The translations under genes were made by a program, and so were the position numbers. Below, in pieces: positions 46,405-57,336 of a DNA stretch of 64,000 nt. Every line of letters starts with the position of its first letter. Position 1 is the first letter of the stretch. Below the pieces are notes generated by a model. The model was not told the DNA's origin and searched no databases. It saw nothing but the letters and a program-made list of their open reading frames with translations. Source of the stretch: CAIOYC01 sp965277345 (GTDB lineage Bacteria; Pseudomonadota; Alphaproteobacteria; Caulobacterales; Caulobacteraceae); the NCBI GenBank assembly GCA_965277345.1, contig CBDICI010000004.1, positions 248,001-312,000 of the forward strand, written 5' to 3'.

Positions 46405-47196
46405 ATGGTTTCGATAACCACCGGGGGTGTAGGGCGCACAGACGCCAAGCCGCGCGGGGAAAAGGGGGTTCATCCGATGATGCGGATCGGCGTGGTCTGC
46501 CTGGTGCTGGCCGGCTTCGCCCTCGCGATCTGGATCGGTCTGCCGGAGAAACTGTCGCTGGATCAGCTCAGGATCGAGCGAACCGTCATGCTCGCCTTCG
46601 TCCACGCCCATCCCTGGCTGAGCCTTATGCTCTATGTGGGGCTTTATGCGGCCATCGTCGGCCTCTCCATCCCCGGCGCGCTGGTGATGACCCTGACCGG
46701 CGGCTTCCTGTTCGGTCCGTTGGAGGGAAGCGCGGCGGCGGTGACCGGCGTTTCGCTCGGTTCGATCCTGATGTTCTTCGTGGCGCAGACCGCGGTGGGC
46801 GATGGTGTGCGCGCCTGGCTGCGCGGCCGCAGCCCCTTGGTGGAGAAGCTGGAGCATGAGGTGCGCCACCACCCCTTCACCTCCATCCTGACGCTCCGGC
46901 TGATCCCGGCGGTCCCGATCTGGATGGTCAACCTGGCGGCGGGCTTCGTGCGCGTGCCATTCGGCCCCTATGCCCTGGCGACGCTGATCGGGGTGGTGCC
47001 CTCCACCTTCCTCTACGCCTCGGTGGGCGATGGGTTGGACCGGCTGTTCGGCACGGTGGAGCCCGATGCGCTGATGAGCGTGATCCGGAGCGAGTTGGCG
47101 TTGCCGGCGCTGGGCCTGCTCTGCTTGGCGGCCTTGCCGGTGGCGGTGCGCTGGTGGACCGGGCGCCGCGTTGCCGAACGGCGCGCCGTGAAGTAA
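46405..47196 (+). CDS. TVP38/TMEM64 (DedA-like) family membrane protein
   Basis: About 263 residues with five to six helices and the SNARE-associated (VTT) core: GLSIPGALVMTLTGGFLFG, then RLIPAVPIWMVNLAAGFVRV and TLIGVVPSTFLYASVGDG. The family is linked to lipid scrambling and membrane homeostasis. The start at 46405 has GGGGAGGAA 4 nt upstream; another ATG at 46477 begins nearer the first helix. The histidine-kinase gene follows about 40 bp downstream. Confidence 0.88.
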   Translation: MVSITTGGVGRTDAKPRGEKGVHPMMRIGVVCLVLAGFALAIWIGLPEKLSLDQLRIERTVMLAFVHAHPWLSLMLYVGLYAAIVGLSIPGALVMTLTGGFLFGPLEGSAAAVTGVSLGSILMFFVAQTAVGDGVRAWLRGRSPLVEKLEHEVRHHPFTSILTLRLIPAVPIWMVNLAAGFVRVPFGPYALATLIGVVPSTFLYASVGDGLDRLFGTVEPDALMSVIRSELALPALGLLCLAALPVAVRWWTGRRVAERRAVK

Positions 47197-47237
47197 CCCA
47201 GACAGGCGAGCCGCCCCGGCTCGCGCTGAGAAGGGCC

Positions 47238-48761
47238 ATGGCCGCTCGCCCCGTCACCGTCTGGCTGCGCCGCCTGCCCCGGCCGATCGTTCCGCGCCCG
47301 CTTGCGCCCGTTAGGGTGGGTGCCGGAGTGCAGGACCACACCGGCTTGCATTGGCCCACCGGACTGTCGGCGCGCCTATTGCTGATCACCGCCGCGCTGG
47401 TGCTGGCCGCCCAGCTCCTGATTCTGGTTCCTACCCTGGCCGGGTTCGAGGAGACCTGGCTGGCCGACCGTGTGCACCAGGCCGACGTGGCCTCCCTCGC
47501 CGTTGACGCCGCCCCGTCCGGGGTGTTGTCGAGCCAACTTTCGGCCAAGGCGCTGGCAGGGGCGGGCGTGGTGTCCGTGGCCGTCCAGGCCAACGGCGTG
47601 CGCCGCCTGCTGCTGGCCGCCCCGCACATGGAGCAGGCCCCGACCCTGGTGGACCTGCGCAACCAGTCGGTCACCGACTATCTGATCCAGCCCTTCATCA
47701 CCCTTGGCCCGGCGGCGCCGCGGATGCTGCGGGTGGTGGGCCGGCCGCAGCTTCGCGCCGGCGACTTCGTGGAGATCGTGCTGCCCGTGGCCCCGCTTCG
47801 CGCCGCGCTCGGCGCCGATCTGGTGCGGGTGGTGCTGATCTCGGTGCTCGTTTCGGCGGTGGCGGGGGTCGTGGTCTACCTCCTGCTGGACGCCCTGTTG
47901 GTGAAGCCTATCCAGCGCATCACCCTCTCCATGGAGCGGTTCCGCGCCCGGCCGGACGACCCCAAGGCCCGCCTCGCCCCTTCCCGTCGCCGCGATGAGA
48001 TCGGCCGCGCCGAAGCCGAGCTCGACCACATGCAGGAGGATCTGCTGGTGGCGCTGCAGTCGCGCGCGCGCCTGGCGGCGCTGGGCGAGGCGGTGGCCAA
48101 GATCAACCACGACCTGCGCAACATGCTGACCTCCGCCCAGATGGCGTCGGAGCGGCTGGCCTCCTCCCCCGATCCGCGCGTGGCCCAGGCCATGCCCCGG
48201 CTGGAGCGGGCGCTCGACCGGGCGGTGAAGCTGGCCGAAGGGGTGCTCGCCTACGGCCGGTCGGAGGAGCCCGCGCCCCAGCGAACGGCGTTACTCCTGC
48301 GCCCCGCCCTGTCCGCCGCCGCCGAGGACGCCGGCCTGACCGAGGCGGGCGTAAAGCTGGCGGTGAAGGCGCCGCGCTCTCTGAGCCTGTCCGCCGACGC
48401 CGACCAGTTCCACCGCCTGCTGGTCAACCTGTTCCGCAACGCCAAGGAGGCGATCGTGGCGGCGGCCCAGCCCAACGGTCCGGGCGTGATCCGGGTGACC
48501 GTGGAGACAGACCCGGACTCGGTCCTGCTCACCATCGCCGACAACGGGCCGGGCATCCCCGACCGCATCCGTGAGCGGCTGTTCCAGCCTTTCTCCGGCT
48601 CGGTGCGGCAGGAAGGCGCCGGCCTCGGCCTCGCCATCTCACGCGAACTGGCCCGTGGTCACGGCGGCGACCTCGACCTCGCCGAAACCGGGCCGAACGG
48701 TACGACCTTCGTCCTGCGTCTGCCGCTGGGCGCCCAGAAGCCGCCGTTCGGGTCGCATTGA
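47238..48761 (+). CDS. Membrane sensor histidine kinase
   Basis: About 507 residues. A hydrophobic segment (about residues 45-65) and another (about 195-215; VRVVLISVLVSAVAGVVVYLLL) bracket a periplasmic sensor domain, then a HAMP linker and a transmitter. The H-box is KINHDLRNMLTSAQM with the phospho-acceptor histidine followed by DLRN, as in the NtrB-like class. The ATP-binding parts are NLFRNAKEAI (N), DNGPGIPDRI (G1) and GAGLGLAIS (G2). No response regulator lies next to it, so it is an orphan kinase here. GAAGGG precedes the ATG. Confidence 0.9.
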   Translation: MAARPVTVWLRRLPRPIVPRPLAPVRVGAGVQDHTGLHWPTGLSARLLLITAALVLAAQLLILVPTLAGFEETWLADRVHQADVASLAVDAAPSGVLSSQLSAKALAGAGVVSVAVQANGVRRLLLAAPHMEQAPTLVDLRNQSVTDYLIQPFITLGPAAPRMLRVVGRPQLRAGDFVEIVLPVAPLRAALGADLVRVVLISVLVSAVAGVVVYLLLDALLVKPIQRITLSMERFRARPDDPKARLAPSRRRDEIGRAEAELDHMQEDLLVALQSRARLAALGEAVAKINHDLRNMLTSAQMASERLASSPDPRVAQAMPRLERALDRAVKLAEGVLAYGRSEEPAPQRTALLLRPALSAAAEDAGLTEAGVKLAVKAPRSLSLSADADQFHRLLVNLFRNAKEAIVAAAQPNGPGVIRVTVETDPDSVLLTIADNGPGIPDRIRERLFQPFSGSVRQEGAGLGLAISRELARGHGGDLDLAETGPNGTTFVLRLPLGAQKPPFGSH

Positions 48762-48813
48762 CAAGGCGGCGGCCCCACCGCTTAACCCTACCGCCCTTGC
48801 TGCATGGAACCCG

Positions 48814-49671
48814 ATGGCGCGACCCGGCCCCCGTTCGAACCCGACCCGGTGCGCGGCCATGGCCGCGGCGGCGATCCTCGCCCTGCCCGCGCTGGCCCAC
48901 GCCGAGGGTGCCGCAACCCCGGGCGCCGCGTCCGACCAGACGTCGATTCTTCCCGCCCCCTCGGCGCAGAGCCTGATCCTGTTGCCGCAGACCGGGTTGA
49001 ACGCCGATATCGGCGTCGCCGTGCGCGGCCGGCCCGTGCACCTGGGATCGAATACCTACCAGGCCGACGTCGTGCCCGTGATCGACGGTCAGTGGGGACC
49101 CGACCTGCACTTCAGCCTCGATGACGGTATCCAATACACCGCCCTGCGCTGGGATCGGGTAAGGCTCGGGCCGGACCTGGAATACCGCCAAGCCTATAAC
49201 GACCGTCTGCCGCCGCGCGCCGCGCGCACTACCGATGCGGTGGAGATCGGCGGCTTCACCAAGGTCGATCTCACCTACGCCGAGCTCGACGTGCGGGTGC
49301 GCAAGGCGGTGGACGGCTATGACGGCTGGTCGGGGGACGTGGCGCTCGACACGCTGTTTCCCTTGATCGGCCGCCGCTGGTTCGTGGCGCTGGAGGGCCG
49401 CGCCGGCTGGGCGGACCGCAAGTTCGCGCTGAACGCCTTCGGCCGCCGCCCTTTGCCGGGGCAACCTGTGACCAACGCGTCCATCGGCGACTACTATTCG
49501 GCGGGCGGCCAGGTCGCGCTGATCTATCTTTGGCGGCCGCGCACGAAGTTCATCCTGGCGGTGAGCGACGACACGATCCTGCGCCCTACCCCCTCCACCG
49601 TCGGAACCAGCACGCGCAATTCCGCCGTGCTGCTATTCGCCGTCACCCACCGCTTCTCCTGGGGACGTTAG
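48814..49671 (+). CDS. MipA/OmpV family outer-membrane protein
   Basis: About 285 residues with a signal peptide (AAMAAAAILALPALAHA) and a barrel whose opening reads TGLNADIGVAVRGRPVHLGS, followed by VVPVIDGQWG and FVALEGRAGWADRKF, and a terminal FAVTHRFSW-type strand. MipA proteins are scaffold or adhesin-like outer-membrane proteins; OmpV members may pass small molecules. The start at 48814 is chosen so that the signal peptide is near the N-terminus. It follows the histidine-kinase gene by about 50 bp and may be cotranscribed. Confidence 0.85.
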   Translation: MARPGPRSNPTRCAAMAAAAILALPALAHAEGAATPGAASDQTSILPAPSAQSLILLPQTGLNADIGVAVRGRPVHLGSNTYQADVVPVIDGQWGPDLHFSLDDGIQYTALRWDRVRLGPDLEYRQAYNDRLPPRAARTTDAVEIGGFTKVDLTYAELDVRVRKAVDGYDGWSGDVALDTLFPLIGRRWFVALEGRAGWADRKFALNAFGRRPLPGQPVTNASIGDYYSAGGQVALIYLWRPRTKFILAVSDDTILRPTPSTVGTSTRNSAVLLFAVTHRFSWGR

Positions 49672-49716
49672 AGCCCGACATCGACCCGCCGGACGATCTC
49701 GGTCACCGGCGCGGGT

Positions 49717-50367
49717 TCAGTGGGGCGGCTTCGGCGCCTTGGCGGCCGGGGCCGTGTCGCCGGGCCTCGGCGCCTCGAAGCTGGCGATCAGTTCCCCCTC
49801 GGCCAGGACGTGGTCGCTCATGGCCTGCACCACCTGGTTCAGATCCGCCCCCCCGCCCAGCGGCAGCTTGCGGTTCAGCGCGAAAACCTGGACGTGGAAG
49901 CGATGGGGGCCATCCCCCACCGGCGGATGCGGACCCACATAGCCGATGCCGCCCCAGGAATTGCGCCCCTGCATCAGGCCCTTGGGGCCTTCGATCACCT
50001 GCTTGTCGTGCACCGAGCGGCCGAGGGCGGTGACGGCGGCGGGGATGTTGTAGGCCAGCCAGTAGAGCGTCGCCCGCTCCTCTCCCTTGTCCAGTTCCTC
50101 CATGATCACCGCATAGGCCCGCGCCTCGGGCACGGGCGACCAGCTTACCGGAAAGGAGGTGGACTTGCCGTAGCCCGAACTGGCCAGCGGGATGACGTCG
50201 CCGGGAAGGAGCCCGCCCGAGGTCACCTGCAGCGAGCCGATGGCCCGCGACAGCACCCGGTCCTGCGCCAGGGCCGGTCCACCGAACGGCCGCTCGACCT
50301 GCGCCAGGGCGGCGCCGGCGCTGCAACAGGCCGCAAGGCCGATGGCGAATGACAGACGGCGGGTCAT
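49717..50367 (-). CDS. Exported YbhB/YbcL (PEBP-like) protein
   Basis: About 216 residues with a signal peptide (LSFAIGLAACCSAGAALA) and a phosphatidylethanolamine-binding-protein fold (FPVSWSPVPEARAYAVIMEE, then YWLAYNIPAAVTALG, GGIGYVGPHPPVGDGPHRF and HVQVFALNRKL). The bacterial YbhB group is called Raf-kinase-inhibitor-like, but its role is unknown. It has a Pro-rich C-terminus. AGGAGG lies 4 nt upstream of the ATG. An inverted repeat lies about 40 bp upstream. Confidence 0.88.
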   Translation of the reverse strand: MTRRLSFAIGLAACCSAGAALAQVERPFGGPALAQDRVLSRAIGSLQVTSGGLLPGDVIPLASSGYGKSTSFPVSWSPVPEARAYAVIMEELDKGEERATLYWLAYNIPAAVTALGRSVHDKQVIEGPKGLMQGRNSWGGIGYVGPHPPVGDGPHRFHVQVFALNRKLPLGGGADLNQVVQAMSDHVLAEGELIASFEAPRPGDTAPAAKAPKPPH

Positions 50368-50404
50368 GCGGCGGCCTCCTACCGAACCAAGCCCTAGAAC
50401 ATGA

Positions 50405-50423
50405 TTGTTTCGAATGGAAACAA
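50405..50423. promoter_or_regulatory. Perfect inverted repeat upstream of the ybhB-like gene
   Basis: TTGTTTC-N5-GAAACAA (50405-50423) is a perfect 7-bp dyad. It lies 38-56 bp upstream of the start codon of the minus-strand ybhB-like gene, a good position for an operator overlapping the promoter. The remaining 230 bp up to the MFS stop codon contain nothing else I recognise. Confidence 0.4.
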
Positions 50424-50656
50424 CCGAGCGTGAATCGTGCACAGCCGGTTAGTCCCGAGTTGAACCCAGCCGTCAGCCTAACGCTCCAAATAGCCGGGAA
50501 AGCGGCCGGCGTTAGACAGAAAGCCTTTCCATATTGGGGCTTTGGTCCCGTCGGCGCAAATCAGCCACATCACCGCCTCCTCATCGAGCAGTAGTCACAA
50601 TCGGCCATGGGAATCCGGCCATTGGGTCCAGATCCGAGTTGCCCTCGGCGCCTTGC

Positions 50657-51889
50657 TTAATCCGGCGAAGCGCGTGCGAGCTTGGGGCGGGCGATGACGG
50701 GGACGAGGAGGTGCAGCCAGGCCAGGGCGATGAGATAGGCCGGCGCGATCAGCAGGAGCAACGGCAGATAGCTGTGCGTCCAGGCCAGCAGCAGGCCTGC
50801 CAGGGCCAGGATTCCCGTGCCCGACAGGTTGCCGCAGAAGGCGCCGATGCTGGTCACCGTCGCCACCCGGCCGCCGGGGATTATGTCGGTGGTGGTGGCG
50901 AACAGGTTCACCGAGAACACCTGGTGGAAGCACAGCACCCAGCCGAGCGCCGCCACCGCGATCCAGTAGTTGTGGAGCAGGACGATCAGCGGCAGGGGCA
51001 GAACCGCCAGTCCAGCGACGAGCAGGGTCAGCTTGCGCACCCGATTGAGGTCCGCCCCACGCTCCAGCAGCCAGCCCGGAACGGCGCCGCCACCGAGCGC
51101 GCCCGCCGCCGCACAGGCATAGACGATGGCCAGTGGAACGCCGACGTTGGCCATGGTCAGGCCGAACACGCGGTGGAACAGGTCAGGCATCCAGAACAGC
51201 AGCACCCACCAGACGAGGTCGGAGAACACCTTGGCCCCGGCCAACGCCCAGGTGCGCCGATCGTCCAGCATGGCGCGAAGCGAGATCCGATCGCCGTCCG
51301 GAACGAGGCTTTCGGTGTTGCCCGCCCCGCCGGCCCCCGCGGTCAGGATCACCCAGACCCCGACCCAGACTAGCCCGGCGGCGCCGACCACGACAAAGGC
51401 CATCCGCCAGCCTAGGGCGAGCGCCAGGGGCGGCACGAACAGCGGGGTGACGATGGCGCCGGTCGTCGTGGCCGCCAGGATGAGTCCGAGCGCCCGGCCC
51501 CGCGCCTCGGTGGCGTACCAGAGCGACACCGCCTTGACGGCCGCGGGCGTGGCGGTGGCTTCCGAGGCGCCCAGCGCAACCCGCGCCGCCATGAACTGGC
51601 CGAGCGTGCGGGCGAAGGCGTGGGCGATGGCGGAGAGGCTCCACCCCAGCACGCCGATGGGATTGGCCCAGCGCAGCCCGACCCGGTCGATGAACCAGCC
51701 GGCGCCGAGAAGGCCAAAGGCGGCGGCGAACTGGAAGGTGGAGACGAGCAGGCCGTAATCGGTGTCGCTCCAGCCGAGGTCCCTCTCGATCACCGGCTTC
51801 AGCACGGCGATGATCTGTCGGTCCGCATAGTTGATGACGCCGCCGATCATGAGCAGCACCAGAAGCATCGTTCGCAGGGTCTTCGACAT
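50657..51889 (-). CDS. MFS transporter, anion/hexuronate (ExuT-like) type
   Basis: About 410 residues with twelve membrane helices. Motifs GVINYADRQIIAVLKPVIERDL in helix 1 and GRALGLILAATTTGAIV are typical of the anion:cation symporter MFS group that includes hexuronate transporters. A negatively charged sugar such as a sulfonated or carboxylated hexose is a plausible cargo. Start set at 51889 (MSKTLRTMLLVLLM); 51907 is an alternative. It follows the GH31 gene by 14 bp and ends the TonB-receptor/GH31/MFS unit. Confidence 0.88.
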   Translation of the reverse strand: MSKTLRTMLLVLLMIGGVINYADRQIIAVLKPVIERDLGWSDTDYGLLVSTFQFAAAFGLLGAGWFIDRVGLRWANPIGVLGWSLSAIAHAFARTLGQFMAARVALGASEATATPAAVKAVSLWYATEARGRALGLILAATTTGAIVTPLFVPPLALALGWRMAFVVVGAAGLVWVGVWVILTAGAGGAGNTESLVPDGDRISLRAMLDDRRTWALAGAKVFSDLVWWVLLFWMPDLFHRVFGLTMANVGVPLAIVYACAAAGALGGGAVPGWLLERGADLNRVRKLTLLVAGLAVLPLPLIVLLHNYWIAVAALGWVLCFHQVFSVNLFATTTDIIPGGRVATVTSIGAFCGNLSGTGILALAGLLLAWTHSYLPLLLLIAPAYLIALAWLHLLVPVIARPKLARASPD

Positions 51890-51903
51890 CGGCCGCCTTG
51901 CAC

Positions 51904-53895
51904 TCAAAGCGATTTCAGGCCGTCGAACAGCCGCTGATGCGGTGAGCCCCGGCGGTAGAATACCGGCGGACGGCCGAGGGGGGCGTCCACGTCGATCTCC
52001 GCCCCGCCGGCGTAGCGCGCCCCGGTCCAGACATCGATCCAGTCCGCACCCTTCGGCAGGTAAACGGGGCGACCGCGAGCGCCCTCCGCCAGCACCGGGG
52101 CGACCAGCAGGTCGGGTCCGAACAGATAGGCGGTCTGGATGGCGTAGGTGGCGGGGTCGTCCTCGAAATGTAGGAACAGGGGCCGTTGCAGGGGCAGGCC
52201 GCTCGCCTCCGCCTCCCGCGACAGGGCGCGGATGTAGGGCTTAAGGTGGCGATACCAGCGTGTGGTGCGGGCGAAGTGCGACAACACCTCCGGATCCTGG
52301 TCGATCTGCAGGTTTTCCAGAGGCCGGTTGCCCTCGTGCGAGCGCATCACGGCGGTGAAGGCCGCCATCTCCGCCCAGCGCATGAGGGTCTCGGGCGTGC
52401 GCACATTGCCGTACAGGCTGGTGTAACCGCCGATGTCGCTGTGATGATAGGCGTTGCCGAGCAGGCCGGAGGACAGCGCCGCACAGATCACGGTCGGCAG
52501 GCCGTCATGACGGGTGAAGTCCACCGACTGGTCTCCCGCCCAAAGCAGGGGACAATAGCCCTGCACCCCGCTATAGCCGGCGCGCATGAACCAGACGATC
52601 TCGCCGGTCCTGCCCCGGGCCGCCACCGCCTGGGCGTTGACCCGCGCCCAATGCACTGGCCAGGCGTTGTGGGCCGTTATGCCGTCCTCGCCGCTGGCCA
52701 GCCTGACGTCGATGGGCAGGTATTCGCTGAAGTCGGCCATCCAGCCGGACAGGCCGTAATCCAGCATGTTCACCCCGATCACCGTCTCGGCGAACCAGTC
52801 GCAGGCGGCGGGGTTGGTGAAATCCACCAGGCCGCAATGGAACTCGCCGAAGTCGACGATGTAGGGCTCGTCCGAGTCCTGGCGGCCGACCAGATAGCCG
52901 GCGGCCTTCGCCGGGCCGAACAGGGTTCCGTCGATGGCCAGATAGGGGTTCACATAGCCGAGGAAACGGACGCCCGTATCCTTCAGCGCGGCGATCTTTT
53001 GGCGCAGGTTCGGATAGCGCGTCTCGTTCGCCTTCCAGTCCCAGAACAGGCGCCGCCCGAAGGCGGTGACGCGCAGCCCCACCCAGTCCTCGCACCACAG
53101 GCCGGAGATGGCGGCGCCCGCGGCGATGACCTTGTCCAGGCGGGCGAAGCCGGCCTCCCCGTCCTTTAGGCCGAGGATGGCGCCGTCCAGCACCCAGTCG
53201 GGCAGTTGCGGCTGACGGCCGAACCGGTCAGCCAGCTTGCCCACGATCTCGGCAAAGGTCTCGCCGCCGAACAGTTCGATCCGGTCCGGCACGGCCCATG
53301 CCTCGATCTCGTGGTGGTCCGCGTGGCGGAAATCGAACACGGAATAGGCTGTGGTGGTCAGATGAAGGGCGTAGCGGCGCGAGGAGAGGTAGGTCGGTTG
53401 GGGGTAGTAGGTGGTCCAATAGTCGCCGCCGCGGTGATCCTGGCTGGCCTGCCACGTGACCGCGGTGGACATGTCCCGCCCCACCCCCGGCTCCTGCGTC
53501 CACAAGGGAAAGCGTCGGCCCTTCAGGTCGAAGTAAGACATCTGCTCGCCGCCGCCCCAAAGGTGTTCGCCGGGGTCCGCCTGGACACGGAGCCACAGGC
53601 GATTGATGGCGGGATCCGCGCCCTCGAAGCGAATGGCGTCAGGCTCGACCACCACGGTCAGGGCCGGCGGTTGGCCGTTCGCGGACGACAGGGCGATGCG
53701 GTCTTCGGCGACGTGGGCGTGCCGCAGCGCGATGCGCTCCGATACCCGGTCCTCGATCTCGAAATGGCCCCGATGCATTTCGATCAAGGGGTCGCCGGTT
53801 CCGATGAACAGGGCCGGCGCCTCTGGACGGTGGCGAAGGATGACCCGCTCGCCGAGCACGAGATCGAACCCGTCGCGGTGCTCGACGATATGCAT
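51904..53895 (-). CDS. GH31 glycosidase, probable sulfoquinovosidase (YihQ/SmoI type)
   Basis: A 663-residue GH31 enzyme aligning closely (from memory) with E. coli YihQ: GWMADFSEYLP holds the nucleophile D388, WAGDQSVDF the acid/base D455, spaced 67 residues as in YihQ. At YihQ's sulfonate-binding positions Q262, Q288, R301, W304 and Y508 this protein has K244 (LGLKDG), E269 (GLWCEDW), R282, W285 (FGRRLFWDW) and Y491 (DIGGYTSLYG). That K-E-R-W-Y pattern is, as I recall, the signature of Agrobacterium-type sulfoquinovosidases. It should release sulfoquinovose from glycosides. No signal peptide is seen, so it is cytoplasmic. The ATG at 53895 has GAGAGAAG upstream. Confidence 0.82.
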   Translation of the reverse strand: MHIVEHRDGFDLVLGERVILRHRPEAPALFIGTGDPLIEMHRGHFEIEDRVSERIALRHAHVAEDRIALSSANGQPPALTVVVEPDAIRFEGADPAINRLWLRVQADPGEHLWGGGEQMSYFDLKGRRFPLWTQEPGVGRDMSTAVTWQASQDHRGGDYWTTYYPQPTYLSSRRYALHLTTTAYSVFDFRHADHHEIEAWAVPDRIELFGGETFAEIVGKLADRFGRQPQLPDWVLDGAILGLKDGEAGFARLDKVIAAGAAISGLWCEDWVGLRVTAFGRRLFWDWKANETRYPNLRQKIAALKDTGVRFLGYVNPYLAIDGTLFGPAKAAGYLVGRQDSDEPYIVDFGEFHCGLVDFTNPAACDWFAETVIGVNMLDYGLSGWMADFSEYLPIDVRLASGEDGITAHNAWPVHWARVNAQAVAARGRTGEIVWFMRAGYSGVQGYCPLLWAGDQSVDFTRHDGLPTVICAALSSGLLGNAYHHSDIGGYTSLYGNVRTPETLMRWAEMAAFTAVMRSHEGNRPLENLQIDQDPEVLSHFARTTRWYRHLKPYIRALSREAEASGLPLQRPLFLHFEDDPATYAIQTAYLFGPDLLVAPVLAEGARGRPVYLPKGADWIDVWTGARYAGGAEIDVDAPLGRPPVFYRRGSPHQRLFDGLKSL

Positions 53896-53954
53896 AAACG
53901 CTTCTCTCAACACGATCCCCGGCGCGCCAAGCCGCCCGCCGAGCGGAGGTCCGG

Positions 53955-56276
<2,322 letters not shown>

Positions 56277-56350
56277 GATCCCCCCTTGTTTCATCCCGAT
56301 ATTCTTATCGTTGAGCGACTCCGGTAGCGCTAAATGGGCTATTTGACAAC

Positions 56351-56362
56351 TCATATATAAGA
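56351..56362. promoter_or_regulatory. Probable GntR operator, copy 2 (TonB-receptor promoter)
   Basis: TCATATATAAGA differs at one base from the palindrome in the gntR-suyA divergent region (TCTTATATAAGA), and the flanking AC on the left is also shared. It lies in the 272-bp gap upstream of the TonB-receptor gene, in a strikingly AT-rich island. The rest of that gap holds no recognised element. Confidence 0.55.
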
Positions 56363-56548
56363 CAGCAGACACGGCGTCCTCCCCTTCATCGCCGCCCGCA
56401 TGGCGCGCTAGCGGCATCCGGGTCGCCGGGGCCGGCTGCGGCGAAGCTTCAGAACATGGATTTCCGCCGCCAATCGCGGCAGAAAATCTGAAGACCGGAC
56501 CACGAATCCGCCCGAAGGCCGATCGGCTCATGTCGCGCGCGCTTGGGG

Positions 56549-57310
56549 TCAGCCGAACGCGACGCGTTCACCTCGGCGCAGGAAGGGGATGGCGTTGCGG
56601 CGCAGATGCTTCGTGCCGGGGTCGAGGATCGCCTCCGGCGAGTACTGGGCGAGATAGACCCGCCGCATCCGGGACGTCCGGTTGGCGCCGGTGGAATGCA
56701 GCAACAGGCTCGAAAAGGCGACGATGCCGCCGGCGGGAACCTCGATCACCACGCCCTCGTCCTCGCCGGTCCAGCCCACAAGGTCCTGGGTGACCGGCTG
56801 GCGGGTGTGGGGCAGAATGCCCCGTCCCGACGCCGGGACCTGGGAGAAGGGCAGCACGCGCACCGTCCCGTTCTCGGCGGTGACGTCGTCCAGGGGGCAC
56901 CAGCAGGTGAGGTAGGGCCGATGGTCCAGGGGGCCGCCGTTGCCCACCACATAGCCGCTGTCCTGGTGCCAGGAGAACGGCAGTCCGCCTTCCGGACCCT
57001 TCACCACGTACTGGTCGAAGAAGAAGTAGGCGTCCTCGCCGAGCATGGCGCGGCAGATGTCGGCCATGGCGTCGTTGAACAGCATCTCCCGAAGTTTGGG
57101 CTGGGCGCGTTGGCACTCGTTGGCGAAGTAGCGGCGCCCCCGATGAGTGATGCCGAGGGTGTCGGTCCCGAGCGCGTCCATACGGGCGTCCTCCCGCGCG
57201 ATGAAGCGCTGGCACTGATCGCGCAGCATCTCCAGCATGGGTCCGGCGAGCACGCCCTCGAACACCGCATAGCCGTCCGTGGCGAAGCTTTCAGACTGGG
57301 CCTCATACAT
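56549..57310 (-). CDS. PhyH-family Fe(II)/2-oxoglutarate dioxygenase
   Basis: About 253 residues of the phytanoyl-CoA dioxygenase-like family. The iron facial triad is visible as H115 and D117 (FSWHQDSG) and H205 (LLLHSTGANR), with R211 for 2-oxoglutarate. Family members hydroxylate diverse small molecules, and one outcome of hydroxylating a carbon bearing sulfonate is loss of sulfite. I chose the ATG at 57310 (MYEAQSESFATDG); a GTG at 57319 lacks a ribosome site at useful spacing. It lies 26 bp downstream of the aldehyde dehydrogenase in the same unit, suggesting a role in catabolism of the same substrate. The actual substrate is unknown. Confidence 0.88.
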   Translation of the reverse strand: MYEAQSESFATDGYAVFEGVLAGPMLEMLRDQCQRFIAREDARMDALGTDTLGITHRGRRYFANECQRAQPKLREMLFNDAMADICRAMLGEDAYFFFDQYVVKGPEGGLPFSWHQDSGYVVGNGGPLDHRPYLTCWCPLDDVTAENGTVRVLPFSQVPASGRGILPHTRQPVTQDLVGWTGEDEGVVIEVPAGGIVAFSSLLLHSTGANRTSRMRRVYLAQYSPEAILDPGTKHLRRNAIPFLRRGERVAFG

Positions 57311-57336
57311 GGCGCGCACCCTGCTGTTCCGGTCCG

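Noticed and set aside
48571..48813. 81-residue N-terminal extension of the MipA/OmpV gene
   Set aside because: It overlaps the end of the histidine-kinase gene in another frame and would place the signal peptide internally.
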